Source: Shouchella rhizosphaerae (GTDB taxonomy: Bacteria; Bacillota; Bacilli; Bacillales; Bacillaceae_D). Taken from it: a DNA stretch of 64,000 nucleotides. Below the pieces are notes generated by a model, which was not told the DNA's origin, did not search any database, and was given only the letters and a program-made list of their open reading frames with translations. The DNA is taken from NCBI RefSeq assembly GCF_900142675.1, contig NZ_FRBS01000005.1, positions 125,134 through 189,133 of the forward strand, read 5' to 3'. Every line of letters starts with the position of its first letter. The stretch's first letter is position 1. The position numbers were made by a program, and so were the translations under genes. Below are positions 9,839-17,960 of the stretch, one piece after another.

Positions 9839-9855
9839 ATACCCTATAGGGGTAT
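9839..9855 (-). promoter_or_regulatory. CsoR-type operator in the copA promoter
   Basis: The pseudo-palindrome ATACCCTATAGGGGTAT matches the CsoR operator of copper genes (C- and G-runs flanking an AT core). On the minus strand it lies between a TTGATA -35 and a likely -10 (TTATCG, 17-bp spacing), so binding would block RNA polymerase; copper should relieve it. Confidence 0.85.
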
Positions 9856-9929
9856 ATCAAGAGAAATGAATCTTTTCTTTCTTCTATACGTACATCATAT
9901 AGACAGAAAAAAACAAGGACGTGAAAGTC

Positions 9930-10820
9930 ATGAATAAAAAGAAACTGATTGTGTTTATTTGTATTCTTTTTGGAATCAGCTTTGGGACAGGGGCGGTATT
10001 TTTGCTGAGCGGTGCCTATAAAAACCCTCTAGTTTTTCAATTATTTGCGATGGTTTATATGCTCTTCCCGTTTGTCAGTGCCGTGATAACGCAAAAAGCC
10101 ATCTTCAAACAACCACTTGCACCTGCTTTGCTATTAAAAGGGCGCTTTTCTCTTTGGTGGGTTCTCGCCGCCTTTTTGCCATTCTTCCTCGTTTCGGCAA
10201 CACTTTTAGTCGCACTCGTTTTCCCAGGAACGAGCCTTTCCTTAACGATGGAAGCCTATTATGCCGCAATGGATGAGTCCACGAGGAATGCCACTGAAGC
10301 TGCTTTTGAAGCGTTGCCATTTCATCCACTATGGATGATGGCCATTAATGCCGTGCTTGCCGGTATCACACTCAATGCACTCTTTGCTTTTGGCGAAGAA
10401 ACAGCTTGGCGCGGCTTGTTGTTGACTGAATTAAAAAGCCTTGGCTTTTGGAAAGCGTCTTTTGCGATTGGCTTGCTGTGGGGGCCATGGCATGCTCCAT
10501 TAACACTGGCTGGACACAATTACCCAAGTACGCCTTTATTGGGGATTTTGATGATGACGGTTTTTTGTATGCTATTGTCCCCGCTTTTGTGTTTTATAAC
10601 GATAAAAGCAAAAACGATCTACCCCGCCGCTTTCTTTCATGGTGTCATGAATGCGACAGCTGGAATTGGACTCATTCTTGTCGCAGGCGGAAACCCAGAA
10701 CTAATCAACGGGATTACCGGCGTTGCTGGCTTTATCGTTTTAGGGTGTATCAACCTCGTTCTTTACTTTTGTACCCGTAAAACGATTAACCAATCGTTTG
10801 CGGACAGCGTTTCTCGCTAA
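9930..10820 (+). CDS. CPBP family intramembrane metalloprotease
   Basis: Polytopic membrane protein of 296 residues with the CPBP/CAAX-protease (Rce1-like) motifs: EETAWRG (motif 1, glutamates and Arg), WGPWHAP (motif 2 His) and FHGVMNA (motif 3 His). About eight helices. The family includes CAAX proteases and bacteriocin-immunity proteins; the substrate is unknown. ATG 9930 is preferred over GTG 9921, because the AAGGACG ribosome site is only two bases from the GTG but 11 from the ATG. It is a single gene between copA (divergent) and a convergent regulator. Confidence 0.85.
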   Translation: MNKKKLIVFICILFGISFGTGAVFLLSGAYKNPLVFQLFAMVYMLFPFVSAVITQKAIFKQPLAPALLLKGRFSLWWVLAAFLPFFLVSATLLVALVFPGTSLSLTMEAYYAAMDESTRNATEAAFEALPFHPLWMMAINAVLAGITLNALFAFGEETAWRGLLLTELKSLGFWKASFAIGLLWGPWHAPLTLAGHNYPSTPLLGILMMTVFCMLLSPLLCFITIKAKTIYPAAFFHGVMNATAGIGLILVAGGNPELINGITGVAGFIVLGCINLVLYFCTRKTINQSFADSVSR

Positions 10821-10892
10821 ATCTGATGGCCAAAGCAGACATGTTTCTGTTCCATCTCACAGTAGCTAGCTGAACATCGACAAAAAAGAAAA

Positions 10893-10924
10893 AAGGCTGT
10901 TGAAATTCATTTCTCAACAGCCTT
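10893..10924 (-). terminator. Terminator of the glucitol-type PTS operon
   Basis: AAGGCTGTTGA/TCAACAGCCTT stem of 11 bp followed on the minus strand by TTTTCTTTTTT. It lies just after the stop of the regulator gene; A/T-rich flanks could also stop the protease transcript. Confidence 0.85.
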
Positions 10925-10932
10925 CATCCGTT

Positions 10933-11871
10933 TTAATGATCCAATAGCATTCGTGCAGTCAGATCATCCGTTATAAGCACGTGTATTAACTTTGCACGAA
11001 GTGCGGCTTTAATCGCTTTGACCTTTTCCTTCCCACTTGCTACACCAATCACAAGAGGAATTTGTTTTACATGGTCTAAATCCATCGAAATGACTCTGGC
11101 ATTCCAATCATTATCAATCGTACAACCGTCTTCTCCGATAAAATTGTAACAAATATCGCCTACGATGTTCTCATACTCGATTACGCCTTTTGTCTGCTGG
11201 AGATAAGACTTCACCATTGTCGAGTGCTCTGGTGTTCCCCCTATGCCGACCATGGCAATATCCGCTTTTGCGCCAATCTCAAAAATCTCTCTAATCGAAG
11301 ACTGATTGACTATGATCTCCTTTGCTTCCTTTGAATCGACTAGTACGGGAGCATGCAACAACTTGCACTTCGCTTTAAGGACATCAGCCAGCTTGGCAAC
11401 AATTTGGTTGGCATGAATGTCGACTCTTTCATGGCCCATTCCACCGACGAGAGGGATGAATTGCACGTTTGGAAAGTGCTGGCTAGATGACAATGCCATC
11501 GCCACTTCATACAAAGTCGTCCCAGAGCTCATGCCAATTGTTTGGCCATCGCGAATCATCCGCAACAAATAATGGCTTGCTGCTTGTCCCATCCGCGCTT
11601 TAGAAGCATCATTTTCGTTGGATTCTACACAAACAACTTCCCGTAATCCATAGCGTTTCTCTACTTTCGATTCCAATCCGGTAAATGGATGTGTGTCGTG
11701 ATCATGAATAATAATCTCTACCACACCCAACTCCCTTGCTTTCGCTAAATACTTTGAAATAAGCGGCCGACTTACACCGATGGCCTGGGCAATTTCCGAT
11801 TGTGTCGCCCCTTCCTCGTAATACATTTGGGCGATTTTTACTAAAAGTCTTCGATCTCCCAAAAGTGACAT
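10933..11871 (-). CDS. SorC family transcriptional regulator
   Basis: DNA-binding sugar-phosphate-responsive regulator, 312 residues. The N-terminal helix-turn-helix (GATQSEIAQAIGVSRPLIS) is followed by the SorC/DeoR-type sugar-binding domain with GMSSGTTLYEVA and IAMVGIGGTPEHS. It is the last gene of the PTS operon, 53 bases after srlB, and likely controls that operon through the CATATG palindromes upstream of the first gene. Such proteins may activate or repress. The effector is probably the phosphorylated PTS substrate, which is unknown here. Confidence 0.9.
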   Translation of the reverse strand: MSLLGDRRLLVKIAQMYYEEGATQSEIAQAIGVSRPLISKYLAKARELGVVEIIIHDHDTHPFTGLESKVEKRYGLREVVCVESNENDASKARMGQAASHYLLRMIRDGQTIGMSSGTTLYEVAMALSSSQHFPNVQFIPLVGGMGHERVDIHANQIVAKLADVLKAKCKLLHAPVLVDSKEAKEIIVNQSSIREIFEIGAKADIAMVGIGGTPEHSTMVKSYLQQTKGVIEYENIVGDICYNFIGEDGCTIDNDWNARVISMDLDHVKQIPLVIGVASGKEKVKAIKAALRAKLIHVLITDDLTARMLLDH

Positions 11872-11924
11872 TTGACCACCCTATCCTGTGGTTTTACATT
11901 ACAAGATTTCCAACTATTATTGTA

Positions 11925-12281
11925 CTACTTAAATGTGATTTTGCTACCCTTTTCTATAACAGGAAATGTATGCGGACTGGCAAACACGGCACCAGGCAAT
12001 ACTTCTTCTTGCGGTTCTGTAAAGTAAATCGAGATGTGGCCCAATGTCCGTAAATTTTCATTTGCAGCCGAACCGACTTTTTCGATTACAAATTCCTGTT
12101 CATCAATAACGAGTGTACCGCCTTCTTTAATGGGGTTGTCTTCAAATTCCCCGTCTACTTGGTGGAGGAATGAAATTTCCTTAAGTTCTGCTGGCGCTTC
12201 CATCCCAAAAAGAATGACGATTTTGTCGTCTGCAAAAGAGGGGGCCATCTGTCCAATTTCTTTTACGATTGTTTGATACAT
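11925..12281 (-). CDS. srlB: PTS glucitol/sorbitol-type IIA component
   Basis: Soluble phosphocarrier of the Gut PTS family, 118 residues, passing phosphate from HPr to the IIB domain. It matches the SrlB family by length and by its beta-rich sequence, including FGMEAPAELKEISFLHQ with the probable active-site His. The start follows TAAGGAGGAAAAAG. It is 12 bases after srlE in the same operon. The family normally serves glucitol, but the operon has no sorbitol-6-phosphate dehydrogenase, so the sugar may differ. Confidence 0.88.
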   Translation of the reverse strand: MYQTIVKEIGQMAPSFADDKIVILFGMEAPAELKEISFLHQVDGEFEDNPIKEGGTLVIDEQEFVIEKVGSAANENLRTLGHISIYFTEPQEEVLPGAVFASPHTFPVIEKGSKITFK

Positions 12282-12293
12282 TCTTTTTCCTCC

Positions 12294-13307
12294 TTAATAC
12301 ATGCCAAAACTAGCTACGTAGGCAATGACAACAGCCAACACGCCTGTAATCAAGCGGCTATACAGGACGGCAGGCACGCCATACTGCACTGTTTCCGGCT
12401 TCGCTTCTCCTAATGATAACCCAACTGGTACGAAATCAGCTCCCACTTGGCCATTAATCGCAAATAAGGCTGGTAACGCAAATTGCGGCGGAATATTCCC
12501 AAGCGCAATTTGGCTACCGATCAAGACACCGATTACCTGGGCAATGACCGCCCCTGGACCTAGCACTGGCGATAAAAACGGCAGCGTGCAGATCATCACA
12601 ATGATGATTAAGCCCCAAATCGAGCTAGCAAGCGGCGACATCGTATTGGCAATCAAATCACCGATACCCGTGTAATTGATAATGCCAATCAACATGCTTA
12701 CAAAAGCCATGAACGGGATGATATTTTTAATAAGCATGTCAATTGAATCACGTCCGGCCTGATAAAATACACCAGTGACTTTTCCGATCCCCTTTGAAAA
12801 ACGCATGAGCCAGTTATCATTTTGGGAACGATGCTCATTTTTGACTTTTTCGTACTCTTCCTTAAATTCTTCTTTATTTGCTGGATTGAAACGATTCTCT
12901 TCCTCTGCAGGGGCTAAATCGTGCTTCTCCTCTGTTGCTTCTGCCAAAGACACTTCTTTCGGTGTAACACCAGAGACGAAAATGTCTTCTTTGATATGTT
13001 TTGCCAATGGGCCTGATGGAGAAGAAGCGAGAATATCAACTGTAGGAATTCGTTTCATTGGGTATAGTCCAATTCTAGCGGTTCCGCCGCAGTCAATCAC
13101 GACACACATCATTTCATCTTCTGGGACTGAATTTTTGAAGCCATCGACTGCTTCTGCCCCAGTCAATTCAGCAATGCGTTGGGCGACAGGGTGAATTCCC
13201 CCGCCTGTGATTGACACGACTTTCGTCTTTTTCCCTTTCGGTTCAATGCGGAGGCCAGTCCCCCACCCGCCTGAGCCTTTGCTGATAAATACGGCTTTAT
13301 ATGCCAT
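12294..13307 (-). CDS. srlE: PTS glucitol/sorbitol-type IIBC (N-terminal half) SrlE
   Basis: Membrane PTS component, 337 residues. The N-terminal IIB part begins [17 protein letters not shown] and holds the probable phosphocysteine in [12 protein letters not shown]; the C-terminal part has several helices ([19 protein letters not shown] onwards). Together with SrlA it forms the split IIC channel typical of the Gut family. Start at 13307 after AGGAGGGGAAACGGC, 17 bases behind srlA. The central linker is longer and more acidic than in E. coli SrlE. Confidence 0.9.
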   Translation of the reverse strand: MAYKAVFISKGSGGWGTGLRIEPKGKKTKVVSITGGGIHPVAQRIAELTGAEAVDGFKNSVPEDEMMCVVIDCGGTARIGLYPMKRIPTVDILASSPSGPLAKHIKEDIFVSGVTPKEVSLAEATEEKHDLAPAEEENRFNPANKEEFKEEYEKVKNEHRSQNDNWLMRFSKGIGKVTGVFYQAGRDSIDMLIKNIIPFMAFVSMLIGIINYTGIGDLIANTMSPLASSIWGLIIIVMICTLPFLSPVLGPGAVIAQVIGVLIGSQIALGNIPPQFALPALFAINGQVGADFVPVGLSLGEAKPETVQYGVPAVLYSRLITGVLAVVIAYVASFGMY

Positions 13308-13323
13308 GCCGTTTCCCCTCCTG

Positions 13324-13839
13324 TCACATTCTCTTCATCAGGTATTTTGTGATTTGCTCCGTCAGTAACCCTCTGATCAGCATAACCAGAATACCGACCA
13401 GGAAAAACCGCACTGCTAACTCTGACGTCGAGTACCCTGCTTGTGTCAATCCATTCGCTATGCCGAGATAGACAAACAGCTCCCCAGCGTTTGCGTATGG
13501 AAATAAGGCTGTAACCGGATGCAAAAATGACACGAGCGAATCAAAGAAAGCAGGTTTTTGGCGCTCTTCGACAAAACGCCCAAACGTGTAAGCCATTGGA
13601 TTGGTAAGCAATAGAATCGATAGAATTGGCATAAGGGTGTAACGTAGTAGTGCATATTTTGAAGTGAAACGAATCGCTTTCGTGACCCGTTCCTCCCCGA
13701 TAAATTTAATGAGTGCGTAAGTGAAAGTTAGTAAAACGACTAGCGTTGGGACAATGCCAGTAAGGAGATTCATGAATTGTTCTCCACCTGCATTAAACAT
13801 GCCGATAAAGTGCTCGCCGAACCATTCAATCCAGTCCAT
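13324..13839 (-). CDS. srlA: PTS glucitol/sorbitol-type IIC2 component SrlA
   Basis: Integral membrane subunit of the Gut-family PTS channel, 171 residues and about four helices, close to the usual length of the family. [18 protein letters not shown] and the [12 protein letters not shown] stretch fit SrlA. ATG 13839 is chosen because AAAAGGAGTG lies 6-8 bases ahead, whereas the GTG at 13848 overlaps the ribosome site. It follows gutM by 15 bases and belongs to the same transcript. Confidence 0.88.
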   Translation of the reverse strand: MDWIEWFGEHFIGMFNAGGEQFMNLLTGIVPTLVVLLTFTYALIKFIGEERVTKAIRFTSKYALLRYTLMPILSILLLTNPMAYTFGRFVEERQKPAFFDSLVSFLHPVTALFPYANAGELFVYLGIANGLTQAGYSTSELAVRFFLVGILVMLIRGLLTEQITKYLMKRM

Positions 13840-13854
13840 CTTTTTCACTCCTTT

Positions 13855-14274
13855 TTAAGAAATCGAGGTCGTTCTCCTCGTCTTTGAAATCGCTGTGAGT
13901 GCTTGCTCGCCAGCCGCCTGTAAGGCCGTTTGCAATGCAGGAGACTTGCGTTTTTTTTCTGAAGTGTGAAGCCTGTCCAACAGCTCGCCCAAGTGCATTC
14001 CTTCGTATTCTTCCATCTCTTTAAACGTAGACAGAATGCTTACCCCTCGCATACACTGGCACTCTTGGATGATGTAAGACTCATCTACTACTAAGAGAAC
14101 GATAGAACCAGGCCCGATTCGACGGCGGGATTGTCCTGAGAAAAGGTGGTACCCCTTTTCCCCTTTATATTTTCCAACTAGTGCTTTCATCGATTTTTGG
14201 TAATAGCGAACTTGGATTGCAGTCAACGCTGATTGAATGAGCAACAGACAGCAAGCAATTAGTACAAGCTTCAT
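13855..14274 (-). CDS. gutM: GutM-family glucitol operon activator protein
   Basis: Small membrane-anchored protein of 139 residues. One N-terminal hydrophobic helix follows MKLVLIACC, then a cytoplasmic domain with GQSRRRIGPGSIVLL and VDESYIIQECQCMRG, typical of GutM, which positively affects gut operon expression in enterics by an incompletely known mechanism. The frame is open to 14322, overlapping the preceding gene, but ATG 14274 has GGAGAAGGTGGAT just before it. It lies between the oxidoreductase and srlA. Confidence 0.82.
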   Translation of the reverse strand: MKLVLIACCLLLIQSALTAIQVRYYQKSMKALVGKYKGEKGYHLFSGQSRRRIGPGSIVLLVVDESYIIQECQCMRGVSILSTFKEMEEYEGMHLGELLDRLHTSEKKRKSPALQTALQAAGEQALTAISKTRRTTSIS

Positions 14275-14290
14275 ATCCACCTTCTCCTTG

Positions 14291-15547
14291 TTATTCAGCA
14301 AATAAATGGTCTTGCAATGCACGCAGTTTCCAAACGGTCGTCATTGTGTCGAGTTCGACATCATCCATCGTTAAAAACTGCCCTTCTTCAATGGCTCGTT
14401 TTGCGACCACATTGCCACTAATTAGGCCAATCGGTATATGGCCATTCCGCTTCATATCCTGATGTGTTTCCAACATGCCTCTTACGCTATAGCCGCCAAT
14501 TCCATCTAGTCTCTCACCTGGCTGAATCGCGCGTTTTGCAACTGCTACGGTTTCAGAAACCGGTGCACCAAGGGGATGAATCGACGTATCATGATGAAGC
14601 ACTGCCTTAGCAATCGTAATGGGTGTTTCTAAGCTTGCCAGATGGTACGGACGGTATAACGTGTAATGCGGTCCATGGTTGGCGTTGACTTTTAACAAGT
14701 AGCGCAGTTCTTCATCTACAGGTTCCAACTCACTTTTGACAATGACGAACACCCCAGGTGCTAAACCGTTTACATATTCTACAACACCAAGTGAATCAAG
14801 GACGCCGCCGTGTTCTTTCAAATCTAGCTTCTTAGCGACATTATCTAAGTTAGCGTCGACTCCATGCATCCCGACTTTATCTGGCACAAGCCCAATCGCA
14901 TTGCTCAATAAATTCATCTCAGCCATTGTCTTCGTGCCATCCTGGAATGCTGCCAGCATATGTGCGCTCATATGTTTCTGTTTGGCTTCCTCTGCACATG
15001 TGTCAGGATTGGCTGTTGGCTTAAGTGGGTTGTTTTTACCTTTTCCTGCTACGACTACTTCTAGTCCCATTGTTTTCGCGAATTCATAAAGTTCTACAAT
15101 TGCTGCCGGCTCGTCCCCTGCTGAACCAGAATAGACAAGACCAGCCGCATCGAACATGCTATGCATATATGATCCGATCGTAATGTCTACTTCAACATTT
15201 AGCAGCACAAGATGCTTTCTTGAACGAAGCGCCTCCAAGGCAATATTGGCACCGACTTCGGGGACGCCCGTTGCATCGACGACCACCTCTACTGTATTTG
15301 ATTGGATAACTGCCCGGTAATCAGAAGAAACAACCGTCTCCACTTTTCTATTTTCTTGAGAACGGTAAAAATCACGGGCTTTTTCTGCATTTTCAATATG
15401 GACATCGCAAATCCCACCAACGACCATTCCTGGGATCCGAGAGATTTGAGAAATTAAACCGAATCCCATTTGACCGGCACCGATTACTCCCACTTTGATT
15501 GGCTGTTGTTGTTTATCACGCTCTTGTAATTCCCGATAAATGGACAT
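14291..15547 (-). CDS. SAF-domain NAD(P)-dependent oxidoreductase, homoserine-dehydrogenase-like
   Basis: First gene of the PTS operon, 418 residues. The N-terminal Rossmann fold has VGVIGAGQMGFGLISQ; the middle resembles the homoserine dehydrogenase-like NAD(P)-binding family (GVPEVGANIALEALRSRKH). The C-terminal third contains an SAF-type domain (AIEEGQFLTMDDVEL). It is the only metabolic enzyme in the operon, so it probably oxidises or rearranges the imported polyol or sugar phosphate. Its reaction is not known to me. ATG 15547 follows CGAGGAGGAAGATGT. A sorbitol-6-phosphate dehydrogenase is absent, making this the candidate replacement. Confidence 0.8.
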   Translation of the reverse strand: MSIYRELQERDKQQQPIKVGVIGAGQMGFGLISQISRIPGMVVGGICDVHIENAEKARDFYRSQENRKVETVVSSDYRAVIQSNTVEVVVDATGVPEVGANIALEALRSRKHLVLLNVEVDITIGSYMHSMFDAAGLVYSGSAGDEPAAIVELYEFAKTMGLEVVVAGKGKNNPLKPTANPDTCAEEAKQKHMSAHMLAAFQDGTKTMAEMNLLSNAIGLVPDKVGMHGVDANLDNVAKKLDLKEHGGVLDSLGVVEYVNGLAPGVFVIVKSELEPVDEELRYLLKVNANHGPHYTLYRPYHLASLETPITIAKAVLHHDTSIHPLGAPVSETVAVAKRAIQPGERLDGIGGYSVRGMLETHQDMKRNGHIPIGLISGNVVAKRAIEEGQFLTMDDVELDTMTTVWKLRALQDHLFAE

Positions 15548-15584
15548 ACATCTTCCTCCTCGTTTTTAGAACGAATCTCCTTTT

Positions 15585-15654
15585 ACATATGTTACACATC
15601 ATGGTATTAGTTTAAATTACGTAACATATGTTACAAGTTATATCATATGATATA
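15585..15654 (-). promoter_or_regulatory. Three CATATG-centred palindromes upstream of the PTS operon
   Basis: GTAACATATGTTAC at 15621-15634 is a perfect 14-bp palindrome. TATATCATATGATATA at 15639-15654 is a perfect 16-bp one, and TTTACATATGTTAC at 15582-15595 is a near copy of the first. Centres are 39 and 19 bp apart. They are the likely operator set for the SorC-type regulator at the operon end. Confidence 0.65.
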
Positions 15655-15680
15655 AACTTATTTGTTATTGTATTCTCTCG

Positions 15681-15694
15681 AGAAAGCGTTGTCA
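15681..15694. promoter_or_regulatory. CcpA cre site upstream of the PTS operon
   Basis: AGAAAGCGTTGTCA matches 13 of 14 positions of the consensus TGWAANCGNTNWCA. It lies beyond the palindromes, about 135 bp from the first start codon, and suggests catabolite control of the operon. Confidence 0.6.
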
Positions 15695-15793
15695 AATCTT
15701 TTTTCAGAAAAAGGACATGATGCTCTTTTCTCTAGCTGTGGCAAAGTGGACCCAAGACTTTTGCTTACTACAAGGAAGGGAATCGTTCTTTAA

Positions 15794-15826
15794 ATAAAAA
15801 AAAGCCGATGCACGCGGCATCGGCTT
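15794..15826 (-). terminator. Terminator of the HPr-like gene
   Basis: AAGCCGATGC/GCATCGGCTT stem with a 5-base loop, then a run of T on the minus strand. It separates the HPr-like gene from the PTS operon, which therefore needs its own promoter. Confidence 0.88.
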
Positions 15827-15831
15827 CTCCG

Positions 15832-16083
15832 TTATTTTCCTTCTAAAAATCTGCTTAATCCTTCAATCGCAGCTTCCTCATCTGCACCTTCGGCAGTCAA
15901 CAACACGTCATCTCCCTTTTGGACAACGATGCTCATTAAGCCAAGAATGCTTTTGGCGTTAATCGTTGAATTTCCTTTCTTAAGGTAGACATCCGCTTTG
16001 TACTGCCCTGCTTCATGGACAAATGCCGAAGCAGCATTCGCATGGAGGCCATGTTCGAGTCCGACCGTAACCGTTTTTTCCAT
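15832..16083 (-). CDS. HPr/Crh-like phosphocarrier protein with altered active-site loop
   Basis: HPr-fold protein of 83 residues. The site phosphorylated by Enzyme I (His14, equivalent to His15 of HPr) is present in EHGLHANAASAF, but Asn and Ala replace the invariant Arg17 and Pro18. Ser45 in NAKSILGLMS matches the HPrK/P target Ser46, and the following hydrophobic helix is intact. B. subtilis Crh, in contrast, lacks the His but keeps the Arg-Pro. ATG 16083 is chosen over 16113 because of GGAGAGAGGTAAAG. It is transcribed alone, directly upstream of the PTS operon. It could act in CcpA control, in phosphotransfer with low efficiency, or in a dedicated pathway; none is shown by the sequence. 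Confidence 0.85.
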   Translation of the reverse strand: MEKTVTVGLEHGLHANAASAFVHEAGQYKADVYLKKGNSTINAKSILGLMSIVVQKGDDVLLTAEGADEEAAIEGLSRFLEGK

Positions 16084-16236
16084 CTTTACCTCTCTCCTTT
16101 CTTCTGGAATCATCTATATGCAGGCTTCACATGAAAATACCGAGGAACAAGAACTTCTTGCGAAAACAGTCATTGTTGCCAAACGGACATCATAAAAATA
16201 AAACAACTGGACAAGAACAAGGAAAGGCGGGATCGT

Positions 16237-16941
16237 ATGAACCAAAAGCAATGGCTTGCCCATATTCAGTCTCTGGAAGTGCTCGTTGAACAAAACGAAC
16301 GAGCACAAGGAGATGAGGGGCAGTGCCTGGAACAGATTCAGCAACTGACAAGCGGGCCGCTGCGTCACTTTTTTCTCCCACGCTATCTGAACACTTGGTT
16401 TGCTTGTGCGATCATTCTATTCCTTTTTTTCTTTCACACGTTATTTGGCAATAGGCTGATCGCTGTATTCCAACTCCTTTCTTTGCCTTTCTTTTTATAC
16501 AAGGCGTTGCTGTTTTTGTCCCTTTTCATTTTAACGCCTCTTTTCCTTTACTTTGCAGGAATGTATGGTATGAACCGACTCATTAAACACAGCCGTTTGT
16601 ATAAGCAAAAACTAGAACACGCAAAGCAACAGTTCGATTCGGCCAAAGCGGCTGCCAGAGAAACACTTCAACAGCTTCTTTCCGAAACCGATATTCCACC
16701 TTACTATTTAAAGCCCTATGCTATCCAAAAATTTAAAACGTATTTCCTTTACCAGCGGGCAGACAACCTGAAAGAAGCCATTAACCTATTTGAAATAGAA
16801 AAGACATTTGAACTCCATCAATACGCCATGTTCCGGTTTCATGGCGAGAAAAAAGCATACCGTGTTTTTGAAAAAGCGCTCCACTTTGAAAAGCACAAAA
16901 AAACTGCTGCGCTTGTGCAAAACCTGAAGAACAACCATTGA
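16237..16941 (+). CDS. Membrane protein of unknown function, 234 residues
   Basis: Not recognised. An N-terminal soluble part of about 50 residues, rich in Gln/Glu, is followed by two or three strongly hydrophobic segments (residues about 53-115, including CAIILFLFFFHTLFG). A long helical, probably coiled-coil, cytoplasmic tail follows (KQKLEHAKQQFDSAKAAARE, then alternating charged residues to the end). The start follows AAGGAAAGGCGGG. It is divergent from the HPr-like gene and converges on the VanZ gene, with a bidirectional terminator between. No operon partner gives a hint. Confidence 0.7.
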   Translation: MNQKQWLAHIQSLEVLVEQNERAQGDEGQCLEQIQQLTSGPLRHFFLPRYLNTWFACAIILFLFFFHTLFGNRLIAVFQLLSLPFFLYKALLFLSLFILTPLFLYFAGMYGMNRLIKHSRLYKQKLEHAKQQFDSAKAAARETLQQLLSETDIPPYYLKPYAIQKFKTYFLYQRADNLKEAINLFEIEKTFELHQYAMFRFHGEKKAYRVFEKALHFEKHKKTAALVQNLKNNH

Positions 16942-17032
16942 TTAAAAGATAAAGACAACAATCACTCTCATGAACGGCTTTATACGGCAGCACACACGAA
17001 CGAATCAGCAAATCCAACGGCACCATAAAACA

Positions 17033-17067
17033 AAGCGGCAGCCTGCGATATCGCTGGGCTGCCGCTT
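17033..17067. terminator. Bidirectional terminator between the membrane protein and VanZ genes
   Basis: Perfect 11-bp arms AAGCGGCAGCC and GGCTGCCGCTT. CTTTCTG follows on the plus strand and TTGTTTTAT on the minus strand; the genes converge here. Confidence 0.8.
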
Positions 17068-17082
17068 CTTTCTGTCTCTTTG

Positions 17083-17646
17083 CTAAGCGCGTTGCCGTTG
17101 CCTGCGTTCCATTCTCGTGCGCGGCTCTTGGCTTACTGGAGGAAGCGTTCGGCTTTGCCTCATTTTTCGAACAGACACCCATACGACTACAAGGAAAATG
17201 CCTGTTATTCCACCTACTGTATCCAATAAAACATCTTCCACTAATGGCGTTCGATCTGGTACAAGCGATTGTCTGTACTCATCGAAGGAAGCATAACCCA
17301 TAACGAATAGGAGTGCGAAAAAACTTGCAAAGCGCAGACGGAAGATGTACGCAAACAACCGGCAAGCCAAAGCGCCAATCACGAAGAAAGAAACAAAATG
17401 GGCCCCTTTGCGCAAGAAAAATTCAACAAACGCTTCTACGCCTGTATGAGCAATGCCAACTGGCCTTCCGCCATAGACAAAAGAAATCTGGCCGATAAAT
17501 GTCTGTTCCAGCCACGACAGCGGCAGCCTGCTAAGGATGCCTCTCATGTCTTGGTTGGCGTATGGGGTGGAGCTTGAATACGCAATAATGCCAATAGCTG
17601 CGGCTAGCAGCATAACAACAACGGCAATTTTAACAAAACGCGACAT
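17083..17646 (-). CDS. VanZ family protein
   Basis: Integral membrane protein of 187 residues with the VanZ-family core FDEYRQSLVPDRTPLVED followed by DTVGGITG, and about five helices. FLRKGAHFVSFFVIGAL is the other conserved stretch. VanZ relatives are linked to teicoplanin resistance in enterococci, but most chromosomal homologues have no known function. The basic C-terminus (RTRMERRQRQRA) is cytoplasmic. ATG 17646 follows AAAGGAGAGGCC and is preferred to the upstream 17661 start. Confidence 0.87.
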   Translation of the reverse strand: MSRFVKIAVVVMLLAAAIGIIAYSSSTPYANQDMRGILSRLPLSWLEQTFIGQISFVYGGRPVGIAHTGVEAFVEFFLRKGAHFVSFFVIGALACRLFAYIFRLRFASFFALLFVMGYASFDEYRQSLVPDRTPLVEDVLLDTVGGITGIFLVVVWVSVRKMRQSRTLPPVSQEPRTRMERRQRQRA

Positions 17647-17917
17647 GGCCTCTCCTTTCACGTTTGCTGGACGTTCCTTTCTCTCTAGGCAAACAACCGA
17701 TCTAATGTCGTTGCCCCATTATAGCCTAAAATCACGAGGCAATGGCGTGAAAAATATCGGGAAACTGTCTAATGATGTTCATTTTGTTTTGGTGATGAAT
17801 CATCCCGCTTAACTTAATGCCCGTGTGTGACTCGGAAGCTTTGCTCGTACCCTTGACTACTTTATGATCATTTTTTATTGCAAATACAATAAAATTCGAG
17901 TAAAATAAACACATTGT

Positions 17918-17939
17918 TTTTGTTGCATTTACAACAAAA
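17918..17939. promoter_or_regulatory. Probable MarR operator upstream of the marR-paiA pair
   Basis: TTTTGTTG-CATTTA-CAACAAAA is a perfect 8-bp inverted repeat with a 6-base spacer, 21 bases before the marR start. A related TTGCAAATACAAT lies about 40 bp upstream. Autorepression by the MarR protein is the simple reading. Confidence 0.6.
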
Positions 17940-17960
17940 TAATACTAAGGAGTTTCAATA

